The translations under genes were made by a program, and so were the position numbers. A stretch of DNA of 64,000 bases from Luteirhabdus pelagi (lineage in GTDB: Bacteria; Bacteroidota; Bacteroidia; Flavobacteriales; Flavobacteriaceae): the NCBI RefSeq assembly GCF_016827595.1, contig NZ_JAECMS010000003.1, positions 294,352-358,351 of the forward strand, given 5' to 3'. The notes below the pieces were generated by a model that was not told the origin of the DNA, did not search any database, and saw only the letters and a program-made list of their open reading frames with translations. Positions 52,770 to 61,400 of the stretch are shown piece by piece; the first letter of the stretch is position 1; the number at the start of each line of letters is the position of its first letter.

Positions 52770-52903
52770 AAATTTTTGCTCAATTTCTATTTTACGAACG
52801 TCTATTCCTTCTTTTGGAGAGAAATCATCCCAAGAATTGCAAATTACTAAATATTTAGCAGAATTTTGAAGGCTCTCTTCTTAAATAAACGTTGTATTTA
52901 TGC

Positions 52904-52911
52904 TACTTTTG
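52904..52911 (+). promoter_or_regulatory. -7 promoter element of rlmD
   Basis: TACTTTTG is a perfect TAnnTTTG and ends 5 nt before the ATG at 52917, predicting a leaderless or nearly leaderless mRNA and ruling out the in-frame start at 52866. Confidence 0.5.
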
Positions 52912-52916
52912 CGGCC

Positions 52917-54335
52917 ATGGCAAGAAGGAATAAACGCAAGGTTTTTGAAAACGTATCGGTAATCGATGCGGGCGCCAAGGGAAAGGCCGTAGGAAAGGCT
53001 CCCGATGGTCGCGTAATCTTTATCAATAATGCTGTTCCTGGCGATGTAGCTACCGTTCAGACCTTCAAAAAACGAAAGGGATACTACGAGGCAACCGCTA
53101 CTTCATTTGCTAAATTATCGGAAAAGCGTACCGAGCCGGTTTGTATTCACTTTGAAAACTGTGGGGGATGTAAATGGCAAAACATGGCCTATAAACATCA
53201 ACTATATTACAAGCAGAAAGAGGTCGAGAATAACCTAAAGCGCATTGGAAAAATTGAACTTCCCGAAATCTCTCCAATTATAGGCTCAGAAAATATCTAT
53301 TTCTATCGTAACAAGATGGAGTTTTCCTTTAGCGATAGTAAATGGCTTACACCCGAACAAATACAGAGTGGTGAAACAATCGACGACCGACGCGCACTAG
53401 GATTTCATAAATCTGGCATGTGGGATAAAATACTCGATATTCAGGAATGTCACCTTCAACCTGACCCTAGTAACGCCATTCGTAATTTTATCAAACAGAA
53501 AGCAAAGGAATTTGACCTGTCCTTTTTCAACCCAAGGAACCAAGAAGGTTTTTTACGAACGTTGATGATTCGAACCACTACCACTGGAGAAGTAATGGTA
53601 TTGGTTCAATTTTACGAAGAAAATAAGAAGCAGCGCGAGAAACTTTTAGATGCTGTAATAGATGAATTTCCTTCCATAACGTCACTCCTATTCGTAATCA
53701 ACAATAAAGGGAATGACACGTTGTATGATCAAGAAGTCCACTGCTATAGCGGAAGGGACTACATCGTTGAAGTCATGGAAGATCTCGAGTTTCAAATAAA
53801 TGCGAAATCTTTTTACCAGACCAACCCAAAACAGGCCCATACGCTTTATAAAGTAGCACGTGATTTTGCGGGACTAACAGGTGAAGAATTGGTATATGAC
53901 CTTTTTACGGGAACAGGAACCATTGCCCAATTTGTCGCAAAGAAGGCTAAAAAAGTTGTCGGGATTGAAGTTGTCCCTGACGCCATTGAAGCCGCTAAGG
54001 AAAATGCCGCTCATAACAATATCGAAAATGTTTCGTTTCATGTAGGCGATATGAAACGTATCTTCAACAATGATTTTATTGAACAACACGGTACTCCTGA
54101 AGTGGTGATAACCGATCCACCACGCGACGGCATGCATCAAGATGTTGTGTTACAGCTGCTGCAGCTCGCACCGCAGAAAATTGTGTATGTAAGCTGTAAT
54201 AGCGCCACGCAGGCAAGAGATTTGGCCTTATTAAATGAAGGATATGTGGTAACCAAGGTACAGCCCGTTGATATGTTCCCCCAGACGCACCACGTTGAAA
54301 ATGTTGTACTTTTGGAGAAAAGAGAAACAACCTAA
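52917..54335 (+). CDS. rlmD: 23S rRNA (uracil(1939)-C(5))-methyltransferase RlmD
   Basis: 472 residues from ATG 52917 (MARRNKRKVF). TRAM domain at the N-terminus (DAGAKGKAVGKAPDGRVIF), iron-sulfur cysteines in CIHFENCGGC plus IQECH, SAM site LVYDLFTGTGTIAQF, catalytic DPPRDGMH and nucleophile in VSCNSATQARDL. It makes m5U in 23S rRNA. First gene of a unit with the DUF6452 and DUF6048 genes. Confidence 0.95.
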   Translation: MARRNKRKVFENVSVIDAGAKGKAVGKAPDGRVIFINNAVPGDVATVQTFKKRKGYYEATATSFAKLSEKRTEPVCIHFENCGGCKWQNMAYKHQLYYKQKEVENNLKRIGKIELPEISPIIGSENIYFYRNKMEFSFSDSKWLTPEQIQSGETIDDRRALGFHKSGMWDKILDIQECHLQPDPSNAIRNFIKQKAKEFDLSFFNPRNQEGFLRTLMIRTTTTGEVMVLVQFYEENKKQREKLLDAVIDEFPSITSLLFVINNKGNDTLYDQEVHCYSGRDYIVEVMEDLEFQINAKSFYQTNPKQAHTLYKVARDFAGLTGEELVYDLFTGTGTIAQFVAKKAKKVVGIEVVPDAIEAAKENAAHNNIENVSFHVGDMKRIFNNDFIEQHGTPEVVITDPPRDGMHQDVVLQLLQLAPQKIVYVSCNSATQARDLALLNEGYVVTKVQPVDMFPQTHHVENVVLLEKRETT

Positions 54336-54343
54336 TGTGCACG

Positions 54344-54832
54344 ATGAAGAACTTATTTGCCCTACTTATTATTGCAATCTTCGTCAATGGATGTACTAAA
54401 GATGATATCTGTCCAGAAGGTTCCGATACCACACCTTTGTTAATCATAACCTTTAACGATGTAGCCAATACAGCCTTGCGGAAGGAGGTCCCCAACCTAA
54501 CTGTTGAAGCGGTGGGCAATACCATCACAACTACAGTACTCACTGCAACTACAACCGATTCTATTGCCATTCCACTACGCACCAATGTGGATGAAACACG
54601 CTATCGCTTTATCCGTCAGGATGGTGGGGAGACCGAGAATGCGGATCTTATCGATTTTATATATGCCGTAGAAGATGTTTATGTAAACCGTGCCTGCGCC
54701 TTTAAAGCCGAATACAATAATTTACAAGCTACCATTGAAAATGAAGGTTCCAACAACTGGATATTGGACGCCAACATATTAAAAGCACTCGTTGCCGATG
54801 AAACTGAAGCCCATATTACTATTTTGCATTAG
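54344..54832 (+). CDS. DUF6452 family lipoprotein
   Basis: 162 residues from ATG 54344 (MKNLFALLII); the ATG at 54335 overlaps the rlmD stop and is an alternative. Lipobox VNGC followed by TKDDICPEGSDTTPLLIITF, the typical start of DUF6452 proteins. Function unknown. It overlaps the next gene by 35 nt. The rlmD-DUF6452-DUF6048 order is conserved in Flavobacteriaceae as I recall. Confidence 0.85.
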   Translation: MKNLFALLIIAIFVNGCTKDDICPEGSDTTPLLIITFNDVANTALRKEVPNLTVEAVGNTITTTVLTATTTDSIAIPLRTNVDETRYRFIRQDGGETENADLIDFIYAVEDVYVNRACAFKAEYNNLQATIENEGSNNWILDANILKALVADETEAHITILH

Positions 54833-55511
54833 TCTCCTAGGCTGTTCCGCGTTTTTAGTCGCGCAGGAAACCGCCACTTCTTCCGTTACGGATACAGTAG
54901 TGGCAAAGGATAAGTATGGATTACGGGCGGGAATCGATTTGGCAAAATTGGCAAGAACCGCTTTTGAAGAAGATTATACCGGATTTGAAATAGTGGGAGA
55001 TTTTCGTATTTCCAAATATTTCTATGTCGCGGCAGAATTAGGAACAGAAGAAAAAACAATCTATAATCCAACGATAAACTACCGATCGCAAGGAAGCTAT
55101 GCTCGGGTTGGTGTCGACTATAACGCCTACATGAATTGGTTGGATATGAACAATGCGATTTATGGTGGACTTCGCTACGGTTTTTCGACCTTTTCTGAAG
55201 ATTTACTAGCCTACCAAGTATATACTACCAATCAAACCTTCCCACCTGTGTTTAAAACCGATCCCATCGAATATTCTGGCTTGTCAGCACACTGGGCGGA
55301 AATTGTGGTAGGCATCAAGACGGAACTTTTTAATAATCTTTACTTGTCGCTCAACCTGCAACTCAAACGAATGATTACCGAAACTACACCTGATAATTTC
55401 GACAATCTGTACGTCCCAGGTTTTAATAAAACAAACGATTTCAGTGAGTTTGGAGTAGGTTACGGCTACACCCTCTCCTATTTGATCCCTATCTTTAAGA
55501 AGGATCGCTAA
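54798..55511 (+). CDS. DUF6048 family outer-membrane protein
   Basis: 237 residues from ATG 54798 (MKLKPILLF); the frame is open to a TTG at 54792. Signal peptide ending LVAQ, then strands with KYGLRAGIDLAKLARTAFEE, GFEIVGDFRISKYFYVAAEL and NAIYGGLRYGF, consistent with a small outer-membrane barrel. Function unknown. Convergent with the RlmL-type gene (4 nt overlap). Confidence 0.85.
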   Translation: MKLKPILLFCISLLGCSAFLVAQETATSSVTDTVVAKDKYGLRAGIDLAKLARTAFEEDYTGFEIVGDFRISKYFYVAAELGTEEKTIYNPTINYRSQGSYARVGVDYNAYMNWLDMNNAIYGGLRYGFSTFSEDLLAYQVYTTNQTFPPVFKTDPIEYSGLSAHWAEIVVGIKTELFNNLYLSLNLQLKRMITETTPDNFDNLYVPGFNKTNDFSEFGVGYGYTLSYLIPIFKKDR

Positions 55512-56662
55512 GACTTATGCTTGCGACTGCCTTTGTACATTTCATAGCGTACAAATCTGCCTTCCAATTTTCCGTTGTATAATTTGATCTTTTTGGAGGT
55601 CTTCAACCCTAGATGTTTTAAAGCTTCCATATTACTGGTTATCAACCAAGCCTGACTATCGGGGTAACCCTGCTTCAACGTATCGCCAATTTTCGCATAA
55701 AAGGCATCGATATCAGATACCGAAAGTCGTTCATCATAGGGTGGGTTGAACACCAAAAACATCGGACGGTCGCGTTCCTTTTCAGTTTTGAAGAAGTCCT
55801 GTTGCTCCACTAAAATAAACTCATCAAGGTTCGCATTCTTGATATTTTCCTTCGCTTTCTTTACTGCAATAGGATCTTTGTCAAACCCTTCAATTTTATA
55901 CCGAAACTCCCGAATCTTCTTCAAGGCTGCGTTTTCGATTACTTCATATAAATCTACATCGAAATCGGGCCACGTTTCAAACCCAAATTGGTCGCGGTTG
56001 ATATTGGGCGGAATATTGCACGCTATCATGGCGGCTTCCGTCAATATGGTTCCCGAACCACACATCGGATCCAGGAAATCGCATTGACCATCCCAACCGG
56101 TCATCATAATCATTCCTGCTGCCAATACCTCGCTTATCGGTGCTAAGGTACTTGAAACCTTATACCCCCGTTTATGTAACGAGTCACCACTGCTATCGAG
56201 GGAAATGGTACAGATCTTTCGATCGATATGGACATTGATTCGCAAGCTTGGGCGGTCCAAATCTACATTGGGACGTTCACCCTCTCGATCGCGAAAACGA
56301 TCTACGATGGCATCCTTTGTCTTTAGGGCGACATATTGGGAATGGGTAAAATACTTCGAGAAGACGGTAGCATCCACAGCAAGGCTTCCATTCACATCCA
56401 TATAGTTTTCCCAAGGCATCTCATAGATGTTTTTATAGAGTGAATCTTCATCAAAAACATTGAAATAATGGATTGGCTTTAGAATCTTGATAGCGGTTCT
56501 ACAACAAAGATTCGCTTTGTACATAAAGCCGGTATCGCCTTCAAAACCAACACTCCTTCTTCCTTTTTCAATCCCAGAGGCACCGAGTTTACGCAACTCA
56601 TCGGCCAAAAGGTCTTCCATACCAAAAAGGGTTTTCGCCGTCATTCTAAAGTTCTTTCCCAT
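55508..56662 (-). CDS. RlmL-type THUMP-domain rRNA methyltransferase
   Basis: 384 residues. N-terminal THUMP region (FGMEDLLADELRKLGASG), then SAM site LDPMCGSGTILTEAAMIA near 198 and catalytic NPPYDERL near 309. Equivalent to the N-terminal half of E. coli RlmKL (N2-methylation of G2445 in 23S rRNA); the RlmK half is absent. Divergent from the gene at 56719. Confidence 0.92.
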   Translation of the reverse strand: MGKNFRMTAKTLFGMEDLLADELRKLGASGIEKGRRSVGFEGDTGFMYKANLCCRTAIKILKPIHYFNVFDEDSLYKNIYEMPWENYMDVNGSLAVDATVFSKYFTHSQYVALKTKDAIVDRFRDREGERPNVDLDRPSLRINVHIDRKICTISLDSSGDSLHKRGYKVSSTLAPISEVLAAGMIMMTGWDGQCDFLDPMCGSGTILTEAAMIACNIPPNINRDQFGFETWPDFDVDLYEVIENAALKKIREFRYKIEGFDKDPIAVKKAKENIKNANLDEFILVEQQDFFKTEKERDRPMFLVFNPPYDERLSVSDIDAFYAKIGDTLKQGYPDSQAWLITSNMEALKHLGLKTSKKIKLYNGKLEGRFVRYEMYKGSRKHKS

Positions 56663-56682
56663 GTAATTCTCCTGTTTTGCTA

Positions 56683-56690
56683 CAAAAATA
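56683..56690 (-). promoter_or_regulatory. -7 promoter element of the RlmL-type gene
   Basis: The minus strand reads TATTTTTG, a perfect TAnnTTTG, 20 nt before the ATG at 56662. Confidence 0.45.
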
Positions 56691-56718
56691 CAGTAATTTA
56701 GCGGCGGAAATTCCGATT

Positions 56719-57453
56719 ATGCAAAAAGAAACAGAGCAGTGGTATACGGCATGGTTCGACACGCCTTTCTATCATATTCTCTACAAGGATAGGGATTATG
56801 AAGAGGCGGGTAGTTTTATGAAACATCTTACCGAATTTCTTAAACTACCCAAGGAAGCGAACATTCTAGATTTAGCCTGTGGTAAAGGTCGGCATTCGAA
56901 ATATCTTAATGAATTAGGTTATGATGTTACTGGGGTCGATCTTTCTGAAAACAGTATTGCCTTTGCTAAGCAATATGAGAATGAACGTCTTCATTTTGAA
57001 GTGCACGATATGTGCCTGCCGTATCCAAAAAACTTTGATGCTGTTTTCAATCTCTTTACAAGCTTCGGATATTTTGAGAATGAAATCGATAATTTAAGAA
57101 CCATCAAGGCAATTCGTTCAGAACTAAAACCGAATGGCTTTGGCGTTATCGATTTTCTGAATATGAAGGCGCTTCGCAATGCACTTGTACCTTCCGAAAC
57201 CAAAACGGTAAACGGAATCGATTTTTATCTAACGCGCTATTTTCAAAACGGATATCTTTTTAAAGAGATACGGTTTAGTTATGAAGGCAAGCGCCATCAC
57301 TATACAGAACGAGTTCGAGCCCTATCGCTAACCGACTTCAAAGAATACTTCGAAGAAGCAGGAGTATCGCTGAAATACTGTTTTGGCGACTATCAATTGG
57401 GCGATTATAATGAAGAAACATCAGAACGCCTTATTCTAATTTTTGGTAAATGA
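56719..57453 (+). CDS. Class I SAM-dependent methyltransferase
   Basis: 244 residues from ATG 56719 (MQKETEQWYTAWFDTPFYH); the TTG at 56677 is in frame but overlaps the divergent promoter. SAM motif ILDLACGKGRHSKYL and GVDLSENSI. Methyltransferase_25-like; substrate unknown (not an rRNA motif type). The next gene starts inside its stop (ATGA). Confidence 0.85.
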   Translation: MQKETEQWYTAWFDTPFYHILYKDRDYEEAGSFMKHLTEFLKLPKEANILDLACGKGRHSKYLNELGYDVTGVDLSENSIAFAKQYENERLHFEVHDMCLPYPKNFDAVFNLFTSFGYFENEIDNLRTIKAIRSELKPNGFGVIDFLNMKALRNALVPSETKTVNGIDFYLTRYFQNGYLFKEIRFSYEGKRHHYTERVRALSLTDFKEYFEEAGVSLKYCFGDYQLGDYNEETSERLILIFGK

Positions 57454-58118
57454 AATATGTATTACTCTTCCTTGCTGTAGTAGTGGGGTTTATAATAGCG
57501 TCGCTTTCAAAGTCGAAGAACCTTAACCAGGTTTCCCTTTACTTAGCCTTTAGCGGTGCCTTCTTGTTATCGATTACGGTTTTTGAGTTATTGCCTGAAG
57601 TATATCACCACGATGCCCCCTCCACCGGGCTGTGGATTATGATGGGTATTTTGTTGCAAATCATACTGGAATTCTTGTCGAAAGGCGCCGAGCACGGTCA
57701 TGTTCATATCGACGTAAACACAAACCGATTTCCATGGATGCTGTTCATAGGGTTGTCGATACATGCATTTTTAGAGGGATTTCCCACCGTTGACAATACC
57801 AAGGTTTTGATAGGTGTATTGGTTCACAAAATTCCAGTGGCAGTAATATTGGCGTTCTTTTTTATAAAAGCAGAGTATTCGAAAACAAAAACACTGTCAT
57901 TTCTATTCCTATTTGCCTGTATGACACCTTTAGGAGCTTATTTTTCGCAGGAAATAGCCTTTGTAGAATCCTATTTAATCCAGATACATGCGCTTGTCAT
58001 TGGTATTTTTCTCCATGTTGCGACGACCATTTTATTTGAAAGCAGTAAAGACCATAAATTCAACTTGGTGAAACTCCTTACGATTGTTGTAGCCATCGGT
58101 ATCGCCTATATCCTTTAG
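57450..58118 (+). CDS. ZIP family divalent metal transporter
   Basis: 222 residues, six to eight membrane segments. HAFLEGFP and HKIPVAVIL are the metal-binding motifs of transmembrane helices 4 and 5; a His-rich loop (GAEHGHVHID) precedes them. It moves zinc or iron into the cytoplasm. Coupled to the upstream methyltransferase. Confidence 0.9.
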   Translation: MKYVLLFLAVVVGFIIASLSKSKNLNQVSLYLAFSGAFLLSITVFELLPEVYHHDAPSTGLWIMMGILLQIILEFLSKGAEHGHVHIDVNTNRFPWMLFIGLSIHAFLEGFPTVDNTKVLIGVLVHKIPVAVILAFFFIKAEYSKTKTLSFLFLFACMTPLGAYFSQEIAFVESYLIQIHALVIGIFLHVATTILFESSKDHKFNLVKLLTIVVAIGIAYIL

Positions 58119-58129
58119 GTTTTTCATTT

Positions 58130-58260
58130 GGCGGGCTCTCGACGTAGCCGTCTCGACCGGGCTACCTGCCTGCCGGCAGGCAGGTTCGCTACAAGTCCTC
58201 ACGTCGTCACTTTCGCGACGCCGCTGTGGGCTTTTCACTACTATCCCTGCCCGAGAGGTT
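58130..58260. repeat. GC-rich intergenic element with a 22-bp perfect palindrome
   Basis: About 130 nt, much richer in GC than its surroundings, after the ZIP gene. It contains GTAGCC/GGCTAC (58144-58149, 58159-58164) and the palindrome 58164-58185 (ACCTGCCTGCC and its reverse complement, back to back), then CGTCGTCACTTTCGCGACG and GTGGGCTTTTCACTACTAT. It reads like a copy of interspersed repeats I associate with Flavobacteriaceae, but I cannot verify copies. Confidence 0.6.
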
Positions 58261-58297
58261 CATACGTATCCCATCGCATATTTTTGTATTCTTACAA

Positions 58298-58432
58298 GCT
58301 TTCCTCCTCTTCACTCATCACTCATCACCCTTAATTCATCACTCACGACTCTTAACTCTTAACTGTTTACGGTTTACGGTTCACTGTTCACTGTTCACAG
58401 CTCACTGCTCACTGCTCACTGCTCACGAACCC
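58298..58432. repeat. Heptamer repeat island next to the GC-rich element
   Basis: Runs of CACTCAT, CTTAACT, TTTACGG, TTCACTG and CTCACTG units, each seven nt, e.g. TTTACGGTTTACGG, TTCACTGTTCACTG and CTCACTGCTCACTG. It fills most of the gap between the ZIP gene and the giant T9SS cargo gene (58119-58485), which holds no gene. Same word family as the islands at 16.7, 21.4 and 31.2 kb. Confidence 0.8.
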
Positions 58433-58435
58433 AAC

Positions 58436-58460
58436 AAAAAAAGGACGCCTTTCAGCGCCC
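58436..58460 (-). terminator. Terminator of the giant T9SS cargo gene
   Basis: On the minus strand GGGCGC (58460-58455) pairs with GCGTCC (58448-58443; one G-U), loop of 6 nt, followed by U7 (complement of 58436-58442). It lies 26 nt after the stop. Confidence 0.8.
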
Positions 58461-58485
58461 TTTCACTTAAAATTAAGTGTACTAG

Positions 58486-61400
58486 CTATTCAACAATCAG
58501 TCGTTTGGTCACACTGCCTTCTGAAGCTGAAATCTTCACGAAATAAACAGCTGCATCCAATTGCGATACATCTATTTTACCCATGGTGCTTCCGCCAAGT
58601 GATTCAGTAATAATAAGACGTCCACGCATATCCATAATCGCTACTTTTTCAATAGTCGACGTTTGTGAAACAATATGTAAAATATCGTCTGCTGGGTTCG
58701 GATATAGTGATACATCCGCTAGCGTAGCATCTTCACTATTCAGCGAAGCTTCTCTATAGAGAATCGTAAAACGCTCTGGTGAATCGCCAGCATGGGATTG
58801 GAACGTATAGTCAACCTCCTTCAGATTAACAGTTTCATCTTCTAGATTGTCTACCAAGATTACATCCACATTCTCAAGGTTCAGGCCTTCAAAAGCCGAC
58901 AAGGAGATTCGATACGTTTGGTCCTCTACTACTTGTGATGAAAATCCTAGGAAAAACTTATCCTCTATATCAAATGCACCACGGCTCTGAATACCGAGCT
59001 TCGTGTAGGGTGTTTCACATACGGAATACAACGAAACCGGTGTCGCCAACCTTGAATTGTCAAATCCTTGGTCCAAACCTATGGTAGAAGCATCGGTATA
59101 GGCTATTAAAGCTGTACTTCCCAAATTATAGGTTTCATTAAAAACGTTTACATACAACAACTCACGATCTATTGGACTGCGATAGGTGTCGTTATTGGTA
59201 GTAACCCGCATATCGTTATTGAAAGTAGCGGTTCCTGCCGCAAGCGCTTTTACAGCAAATCCTTGTCCCGAAGCTATAAATTTCGTTGGAGTATCGCCAC
59301 CGTTAGCAGCTGCAACACCTGCTCCAAGTGAAGCATTATACTGCGAAATATCGCCCATATCGTAGTTATTTGGATTATAACCAGGATACGAATCTGAAGG
59401 CGCCGTAAGATGTTCCCAGAAATAGATTACATCGACTAAGCTACTATTCTGAGCTACAAATAAGTCGGCATCAATTGCTGAAGCATACGGATTACCCATC
59501 ATATTAGGGCTGCTATTCTGATCGGTATTAAAAACTACTTCAAAATTTACCGTACCATTATTGAGTGTTCCCTGCGAATAGGAAAGCGTGTAACTTCCGC
59601 TTTCAGTAGGCGTATTTTGAGGTCGTACCAAATATCCTTCTCCGGCATTTATCGTTCCGCTATAGTTCAAGAAGTTATTTCCATTATCATCGGCAAAGTT
59701 ATTCGCGCCAGGAAATGCAGCTGCTACATCGGCATTCGGAACAAAGTTAGATGTATTGTGTTCACGAACCATAACGGCATTCCCATAAACACCATCTCGT
59801 GTTTCAGCCGTCATAGGACTACCCATAATCATAAAGTCTCTTTCACTTAAAAGCGGGGTGATTTTTTCAACCATAATACTACCGCTATTTGTGGTAGCCG
59901 CAGTTGGATCTATCTGAACCAAGCTCCCCTCATGTAAAACATCCAGGTTCCCGTCTACAACGATATTACCATCTACATTCATATAAGTGGCTGCTTCAAT
60001 TGTAACCGTAGTTCCCGAAGATATCAAAATAGCACAGGCATCAATATTTCCGTTCGTTCCAGTATTATAATTACCATTAAAAATAGCGGCAGTTGCTACA
60101 TCAGGCGCTCCATTATCCCAAATAGAACCATTCCATGTAGTTGTACTTACACACGCGGAGGCTTCAAGAGTTGGGATCAAACACCATTGGATTAATGTTC
60201 CATCATCACCTCCTGCGGTGTCTATAACATCTAATGTCCAATTTCCTTGGAATATTTCGCCATCGAAGGCAGATAATGGGTTGTCTGGAGTAACGATCCC
60301 TTCGGTAGGACTAGCACATACCAAGGTAACACCTTCATCATCTAACATAATCTCCATGTTTTCATTCGTGCCACAGTTGTTTTCAAAAAGAAGTACACTA
60401 GTACCAGAAGGACTTGTTAACACAATGTCTAAATCTCCCAAATATGTATGATCAATTTTAAGAACCACATTTAAATCCGTCAGCGTTTGGAAACCTGTAT
60501 CTGGGGCATTTATAATATCTTCAACAGGACTCCCATCAGTAATAAATAAATCTGGGCTACTGGAATAAGCACCACAACTGTCGGTAGCAGGTGGTGGTGG
60601 CGTGCCTACACAAATGTCGAAATTATTGTTCTGAATATCTGAGTTCCATCCGTAAACTCTTACATAGTAAGTATTTCCTATTGTTAGTCCCGTTAGCTCC
60701 AATGTATTGGGATCACTCTCACCAACTTCATTAGCAGCAGTCATATTACATCCATCAGCGTCGTTAAAAACACTCATTCCCATATCTGTACTTGTACTTG
60801 TTCCACCGCCTAGATTCACCACATTCGAAATGACAATAATATTATTGCTAGCTGTTGCTTCAAAAGTAAACCACACATCATTATTGGGCGTACCAGTAGC
60901 ATCATCAGGTTGCGGGGAAGCAGTAGCTCCAAGAGTGGTTCCAGCAGTAACGGTACCACAAGATTCATCGGCATTCACTGTAAGCGCAATAGCATTAGCA
61001 CAATCGTCATTTACGGGAGGCACAGCCAAGGTTGTAAACGAAACTGCATCAGAATAGTTTGTTTCACAATCTGACTTAATGTAGAAATCATACTCAGTAT
61101 TCGGCGAGAGTCCAGAAGCACTGGCGGCCAATGAACTGGTTGTTCCGCTGTCAATGACGCCATTTCCCTGTCCATTTCCTGATGGAACTACTTCCCAGTC
61201 GTAATTCGTAGCGCCAATACCGGCTTCCCAGCTGAAGTCGGCTGCATCTAACTGAATATTTTCAACCGAAATGTTTTCCGGGTTTGTACAGGATGGAGGA
61301 GCTTCTACAGACCATTCTAATGTAAAGTCTCCATCACTAGTTGAATAATACCCAGACTGTATATAGTACACTTCTTGCTCTACCCCCGTATCGTTTGTCC

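Noticed and set aside
58226..58546. Open frame with FTVHCSLFTAHC repeats
   Set aside because: Translation of TTCACTG-type heptamers running into the end of the T9SS gene on the other strand; not a protein.
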